A DNA stretch of 16,005 bases from an uncultured Helicobacteraceae bacterium. GTDB lineage: Bacteria > Campylobacterota > Campylobacteria > Campylobacterales > UBA6016. The translations under genes and the position numbers were made by a program. Below are positions 13,557-16,005 of the stretch, piece by piece. The notes beneath the pieces were generated by a model that was not told where the DNA came from, ran no database searches, and worked only from the letters and a program-made list of their open reading frames with translations. Numbering within the stretch: the stretch's first letter is position 1; every line of letters starts with the position of its first letter. The stretch covers positions 1 through 16,005 of the forward strand of contig CALJKN010000100.1 in the NCBI GenBank assembly GCA_937973585.1. Reading direction: 5' to 3'.

Positions 13557-13700
13557 ATGCAAGCTTTTGTTATCACGATAGTCGTTGTCTGTTTTTTGAT
13601 AGTTTTGTTGTATTTGGGGCTGAAAGCGCTTTGGACGCTCATAACTGACGGGGTAAAATCGATATTTGGCCACAAAACCGAAAAAATATCACAGGGGTAG
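13557..13700 (+). CDS. Small single-span membrane peptide (47 aa), unknown function
   Basis: This 47-residue product consists of one strongly hydrophobic segment (about residues 3-25, AFVITIVVVCFLIVLLYLGL) and an amphipathic/basic tail ending in GHKTEKISQG. GGAG lies 7 nt before ATG 13557; upstream in-frame ATGs at 13485 and 13536 lack a ribosome binding site or precede the predicted transcript start. The last ten codons and stop lie in a 56-bp direct repeat that recurs at 15506-15561 in the same frame, so the tail has been duplicated or exchanged as a unit. I recognise no family. Size and topology would fit a toxin of type I kind or a small membrane-complex subunit, but nothing shows this. 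Confidence 0.55.
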   Translation: MQAFVITIVVVCFLIVLLYLGLKALWTLITDGVKSIFGHKTEKISQG

Positions 13701-13723
13701 GCTATGGGGCGGGAAATAGCCTA
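13668..13723 (+). repeat. 56-bp direct repeat, copy 1 (partner 15506-15561)
   Basis: This repeat is identical to the second copy at 51 of 56 positions. It encodes the GHKTEKIS-x-G tail and stop of the 47-aa peptide and a hairpin. Four of the five differences fall in the hairpin loop, and both 8-bp stem arms are unchanged, which points to selection for the structure. Confidence 0.85.
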
Positions 13724-13730
13724 TATTTTT
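13698..13730 (+). terminator. Intrinsic terminator after the 47-aa peptide
   Basis: TAGGCTAT (13698-13705) pairs with ATAGCCTA (13716-13723) around a G-rich 10-nt loop, followed by TATTTTT (13724-13730). The stop codon of the peptide is the first triplet of the stem. Read on the minus strand the same stem could also end the ATPase transcript, with a six-T run about 9 nt beyond it. Confidence 0.65.
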
Positions 13731-13749
13731 GACGCTTTGCAAGCCCCCA

Positions 13750-14949
13750 CTAATACAAAAATCCAAAAAGCCATAGCGGGATTTTGCGATTGTTTTGCGT
13801 GATGTCCGTATCTATCGCCAGATAAGAGTCAGGAATGTCTCGTATCTGCTCAAAGCCTTTTGAGTTTCCACCTATCTCGATATGATATTTTCCATCGATG
13901 ATAAAATCACCGTTTTTAGTGGTATTTAGCATGTGTGCCTGTTTTAGCTGTGAGACAAAAAAAGTCTCTCTGACGGTGCCGACATTTGACTCTAGTCCAA
14001 AAGCATAAAACATATTTGTATTTCCCAGATAGAGCTTTTCCGGTTTTGCCAGTTTGGATATGCCTTTGTTGCCGTCTGTCACGATATTTAAAAGCCCTGC
14101 TTTTTCCAGATGATGCAAGTATGCATAGAGTGTATTTCTGCTGACTTCGATAGCGCTAGATACTTTCGTGATATTTAGCTCAAACGGCACTGACCCAGAC
14201 AACAATAAGAGTAGTTTTTTGAGCTTGTTAACAAATGCTATATTGACCAGTCCGAGATTTACTAGGTCTATCTCTATCGTCAGATTTATGATGGCGTTCA
14301 GCTGCCTTAGATACTCTCTTTGCTCTTTGAAGTAAAATGGATAGTACCCGCATTGCAGATACTCCGCAAAATGCTCTAGGGGGACAAACTTTTTATCCAT
14401 TTCAGATGATATATCTACGCCGTTTACTAGTATCTCCTCTAGTCCAAAGCTAGGCAGGCCGACACCTAGCTTTAGTTCCAAAAACTCCCTATAAGACAAA
14501 CCGTACATATTGTAGAGTACAACTCGTCTACTCAAATCCGCTCGGGAGCTATAGATGGATGTCGCACACGAGCCGGTAAATACTACTTTGAGGCGGGGCA
14601 AGAAGTCATATATCGCTTTTAGGTCTACGGCGAAGTTTTGATACTTGTGTATCTCATCGATAATCAAATATTCTCCGCCTACCTTAGCAAATTCTTCGGC
14701 AAGCTCTAGTAGTACGATAGAGCTATTCGATGGGTGGTCATACGAAAAATACAGAGACTTGTATGGCTCAAACTTTGATTTTAGTTCATTTGTGTACTGC
14801 AAAAGCATCGTAGTCTTGCCGACACCCCTAGCACCTACTACACCTATCATCTGGGATGAAAAATCCACCGTTGCATATAGATATCTCTTAGTTTTATGCA
14901 CAAGCTCTTTTAGGATGCGATGTTCTAGTATTCTGATATTGTCTAGCAC
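13750..14949 (-). CDS. AAA+ ATPase with winged helix and DUF4143-type C-terminus
   Basis: This 399-residue protein has a Walker A at 39-46 (GARGVGKT), Walker B at 95-99 (LIIDE, followed by IHK) and a sensor-like strand (VVFTGSCATS, about 122-131). A winged helix lies at about 255-300 (ITKVSSAIEVSRNTLYAYLH then HLEKAGLL). The C-terminal part (FFVSQLKQAHML then FIIDGKYHIEIGGNSKG) matches the DUF4143 region with a degenerate PD-(D/E)xK-like core. This large family is common in bacteria and archaea, often in accessory regions, and its role is not established. The start is GTG at 14949 with GGA upstream; no ATG fits. It is flanked by the 56-bp repeats and sits inside the 21-bp inverted repeat pair. 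The reading frame is intact. Confidence 0.88.
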   Translation of the reverse strand: MLDNIRILEHRILKELVHKTKRYLYATVDFSSQMIGVVGARGVGKTTMLLQYTNELKSKFEPYKSLYFSYDHPSNSSIVLLELAEEFAKVGGEYLIIDEIHKYQNFAVDLKAIYDFLPRLKVVFTGSCATSIYSSRADLSRRVVLYNMYGLSYREFLELKLGVGLPSFGLEEILVNGVDISSEMDKKFVPLEHFAEYLQCGYYPFYFKEQREYLRQLNAIINLTIEIDLVNLGLVNIAFVNKLKKLLLLLSGSVPFELNITKVSSAIEVSRNTLYAYLHHLEKAGLLNIVTDGNKGISKLAKPEKLYLGNTNMFYAFGLESNVGTVRETFFVSQLKQAHMLNTTKNGDFIIDGKYHIEIGGNSKGFEQIRDIPDSYLAIDTDITQNNRKIPLWLFGFLY

Positions 14950-15103
14950 TATCTGTCCATTTTTGTTAATCTATATTGAACATAATAGCAAATATTTGTT
15001 TATTGGCATGCACATTTAAAAATCATCGTTCGGCAAATTTATTGACGGCTGGCGTTATAGCCAAAAACCTCATTTTGAGCTTTGCATAAAATAAGAGGGC
15101 TAG

Positions 15104-15226
15104 TCAGAGAGTTCTATTGTTTTTACCGGATATGCCCTTTGAATCATTGCCAGAAAACTCAAATATCATATACCCAAACATAGCGACAAAGCCTACGGCG
15201 GCAGCAATAATTACAAAAGTTCCCAA
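15104..15226 (-). CDS. Very small membrane protein (40 aa), TTG start, unknown
   Basis: This is a 40-residue product starting MGTFVIIAAAVGFVAMFGYM (TTG decoded as Met), with one membrane span and a short polar tail (NDSKGISGKNN). The start lies 2 nt after the stop of the upstream 76-aa membrane protein. A GAGGA ribosome binding site is formed by that gene's last codons about 8-9 nt away, so it would be translated as the second cistron. No family is recognised. Small size and a non-ATG start lower confidence; the tight spacing and clean hydrophobic pattern support it. Confidence 0.4.
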   Translation of the reverse strand: MGTFVIIAAAVGFVAMFGYMIFEFSGNDSKGISGKNNRTL

Positions 15227-15227
15227 C

Positions 15228-15458
15228 TTATAAATCCTCTAATTCATTTGTCTTTATATTGATTTGGCGAGCGATCACAAAACCAGCCATCAAAAAAATA
15301 AAAAATAAAATTGACGAAACCCAAAATATAAAATCTATTTCGTCTTTTTTATACAAAGCCCCGAGCGTCCCGCCCAATGTAATCAGCACGGCAGAGATAA
15401 TACTAAGTCCAACCCGCAAAGAGTTCAATGTTTCTTTTATTTTATCTATTTTTGACAT
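15228..15458 (-). CDS. Small two-span membrane protein (76 aa), unknown
   Basis: This 76-residue protein has a charged N-terminus (MSKIDKIKETLNSLR), two membrane spans (about 17-35, VGLSIISAVLITLGGTLGAL, and 43-63, FIFWVSSILFFIFLMAGFVI) and an acidic tail (NELEDL). No domain is recognised; the shape resembles many unassigned small Campylobacterota membrane proteins. A consensus extended -10 lies only a few bases before the ATG and no ribosome binding site is visible, so the mRNA may be leaderless. It is followed directly by a 40-aa membrane ORF. Confidence 0.6.
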   Translation of the reverse strand: MSKIDKIKETLNSLRVGLSIISAVLITLGGTLGALYKKDEIDFIFWVSSILFFIFLMAGFVIARQINIKTNELEDL

Positions 15459-15463
15459 CCCAC

Positions 15464-15472
15464 ATTATAACA
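15464..15472 (-). promoter_or_regulatory. Extended -10 (TGTTATAAT) directly before the 76-aa gene
   Basis: TGTTATAAT on the minus strand ends 5 nt before the ATG at 15458. Transcription starting 6-8 nt past a -10 would begin at or just beside the start codon, implying a leaderless mRNA unless a later start is used. Confidence 0.5.
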
Positions 15473-15487
15473 AAAACGTTGTATTTT

Positions 15488-15538
15488 ATGGCGAAGAAGC
15501 CAAAAGGCCACAAAACCGAAAAAATATCACGGGGGTAG
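15488..15538 (+). other. Mini-ORF carrying a duplicate of the 47-aa peptide's tail
   Basis: ATG at 15488 opens a 16-codon frame, MAKKPKGHKTEKISRG, whose last ten codons are the second copy of the GHKTEKIS-x-G tail, in frame and ending at the same hairpin. The hydrophobic part is missing. No ribosome binding site is evident, so it is more likely the broken end of a duplicated gene than a functional peptide. Confidence 0.35.
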
Positions 15539-15561
15539 GCTATGAGCCGTAAAATAGCCTA
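15506..15561 (+). repeat. 56-bp direct repeat, copy 2 (partner 13668-13723)
   Basis: This copy matches copy 1 at 51 of 56 positions. Its hairpin (TAGGCTAT 15536-15543, ATAGCCTA 15554-15561) has no T-run on the plus strand. On the minus strand it lies exactly at the end of the zinc-ribbon gene, whose stop codon is inside the stem, with a six-T run about 9 nt beyond. Confidence 0.85.
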
Positions 15562-15737
15562 ATCGTGAGGCGATCCAAAATACTCGGTTCTCGCCTCTCC
15601 ATCATACTCCCGCATTTTGGGCAAAACATTGCCGTATCTAGCAATACCCTCTCCGCCGTACCCCCTTTTGGCCTTATGAGTTTGCCATACCCGCATTTTT
15701 GACACTTCACCCTAAAAGGTTTCATCTGCACAATCAT
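15540..15737 (-). CDS. Small zinc-ribbon protein (65 aa)
   Basis: This is a 65-residue protein with two CxxC knuckles, CQKCGYGK (Cys12, Cys15) and FCPKCGSMM (Cys39, Cys42), forming one treble-clef or zinc-ribbon fold, and a basic C-terminus (ILDRLTIRLFYGS). GGAG precedes ATG 15737 by 6 nt. Its role is unknown; such small ribbons bind nucleic acid or act as protein adaptors. The next gene upstream on the same strand (15846 onward) has the same plan, so the pair are probably paralogues. Its 3' end is built from the 56-bp repeat, and its promoter region contains the right copy of the 21-bp inverted repeat. Confidence 0.7.
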   Translation of the reverse strand: MIVQMKPFRVKCQKCGYGKLIRPKGGTAERVLLDTAMFCPKCGSMMERREPSILDRLTIRLFYGS

Positions 15738-15766
15738 ACGATTCTCCCTGTTTTTGTTTTTGAGAG

Positions 15767-15772
15767 TTTATA
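15767..15772 (-). promoter_or_regulatory. -10 element of the 65-aa zinc-ribbon gene
   Basis: TATAAA on the minus strand lies 29 nt before the ATG. The 21-bp repeat copy at 15781-15801 begins 9 nt upstream, so its distal part covers the expected -35 region. Confidence 0.4.
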
Positions 15773-15780
15773 GCGGGATG

Positions 15781-15801
15781 ATGACAGGTTGTGTCGTTTT
15801 T
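15781..15801 (-). repeat. 21-bp perfect inverted repeat, right copy (mate 13458-13478)
   Basis: This is the exact reverse complement of 13458-13478; identity stops at both ends. Here it overlaps the promoter of the 65-aa zinc-ribbon gene. Read toward the gene, its orientation matches that of the left copy toward the 47-aa peptide. Confidence 0.85.
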
Positions 15802-15845
15802 GTTGATTTAAAAATTTGGGAATTTTGAAACCAAAGAGCCACGAG

Positions 15846-16005
15846 TTAACCGTTTTTAGTTAGCTTGTTTATGAGTTTGTCCATAGCAGATAGTTCTTTT
15901 TTGTCCATTTTGGTTTTGCATTTTGGACAAGTATCGTTAAAATCTGAAGGGCTTAATACGTCGCTTTTCGGGCTAACCGTTTTGATATATCCGCATTTTG
16001 GACAT
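15846..16005 (-). CDS. Second zinc-ribbon protein, 5' end cut by window edge
   Basis: The last 52 codons are visible: CPKCGYIKTVSPKSDVLSPS, a second knuckle DTCPKCKTKMDKK, then the helix ELSAMDKLINKLTKNG. The knuckle spacing and a closing (S/A)-(M/I)-(L/M)-D-(K/R)-L-type helix resemble the 65-aa protein at 15540-15737 (CQKCGYGK, FCPKCG, SILDRLTIRL), so the two look paralogous. The first CxxC lies at the window edge; only a few N-terminal residues are probably missing. The function is unknown. Confidence 0.7.
   Translation of the reverse strand, partial: CPKCGYIKTVSPKSDVLSPSDFNDTCPKCKTKMDKKELSAMDKLINKLTKNG

Noticed and set aside
13458..15801. Integron cassette array with attC sites
   Set aside because: No paired RYYYAAC/GTTRRRY arms were seen, the genes are in mixed orientation, and no integrase is present.

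Overview
The window looks like chromosomal DNA of a free-living, flagellated member of the Campylobacterota (Epsilonproteobacteria), probably a sulfur-oxidising Sulfurimonas/Sulfuricurvum-type organism. The evidence is a short fliN followed by a fliO-like gene with a long periplasmic N-terminus, extended -10 (TGnTATAAT) promoters with little -35 signal, codon use rich in AAA, ATA and AGA/AGG, and a Tat-exported molybdoenzyme of the polysulfide/thiosulfate reductase type. The genus is inferred from sequence style and was not tested.

Layout. (1) 1-652, minus: the N-terminal part of a TauE/SafE (TSUP) anion exporter, cut by the window edge. (2) 750-2029, plus: fliN and a fliO-like gene, ending at a bidirectional hairpin. 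(3) 2030-2600: a small graveyard with a RelE-like toxin C-terminus, the first codons of an antitoxin-like gene, the end of an IS3-family transposase and a 26-bp direct repeat. (4) 2596-4494, minus: a large AT-rich AlbA_2/HATPase (Schlafen/RecG-like) gene, probably acquired. (5) 4786-10658, minus: a compact block, read in transcription order as Tat-exported transglutaminase-like protein, four-cluster ferredoxin subunit, Tat-exported molybdopterin oxidoreductase, MerT-like protein, MerP-like protein and aldo/keto reductase. The first five overlap or abut. (6) 10773-12764: amrS (AmmeMemoRadiSam radical SAM enzyme) divergent from a WYL-domain regulator, with interlocked -10 elements between them. 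(7) 12777-16005: an accessory segment with a DinJ/YafQ toxin-antitoxin pair, a 47-aa membrane peptide, a DUF4143-type AAA+ ATPase, two small membrane proteins and two related small zinc-ribbon proteins (the second cut by the window edge).

Two places deserve most attention. The first is the five-gene translationally coupled operon. It joins a periplasmic transglutaminase-like protein and a two-subunit molybdoenzyme, with no NrfD/PsrC membrane anchor, to a MerT/MerP-type soft-metal import pair, with no mercuric reductase or MerR nearby. This suggests a metal- or metalloid-linked redox system that is not the textbook mer or psr arrangement. The second is 13458-15801. It is bounded by a perfect 21-bp inverted repeat that on each side lies upstream of an inward-reading small gene. 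It also contains a 56-bp direct repeat (51/56 identical) carrying the same C-terminal peptide, stop codon and hairpin. This looks like a modular accessory cassette of tiny genes.

No tRNA, rRNA or CRISPR array was seen.
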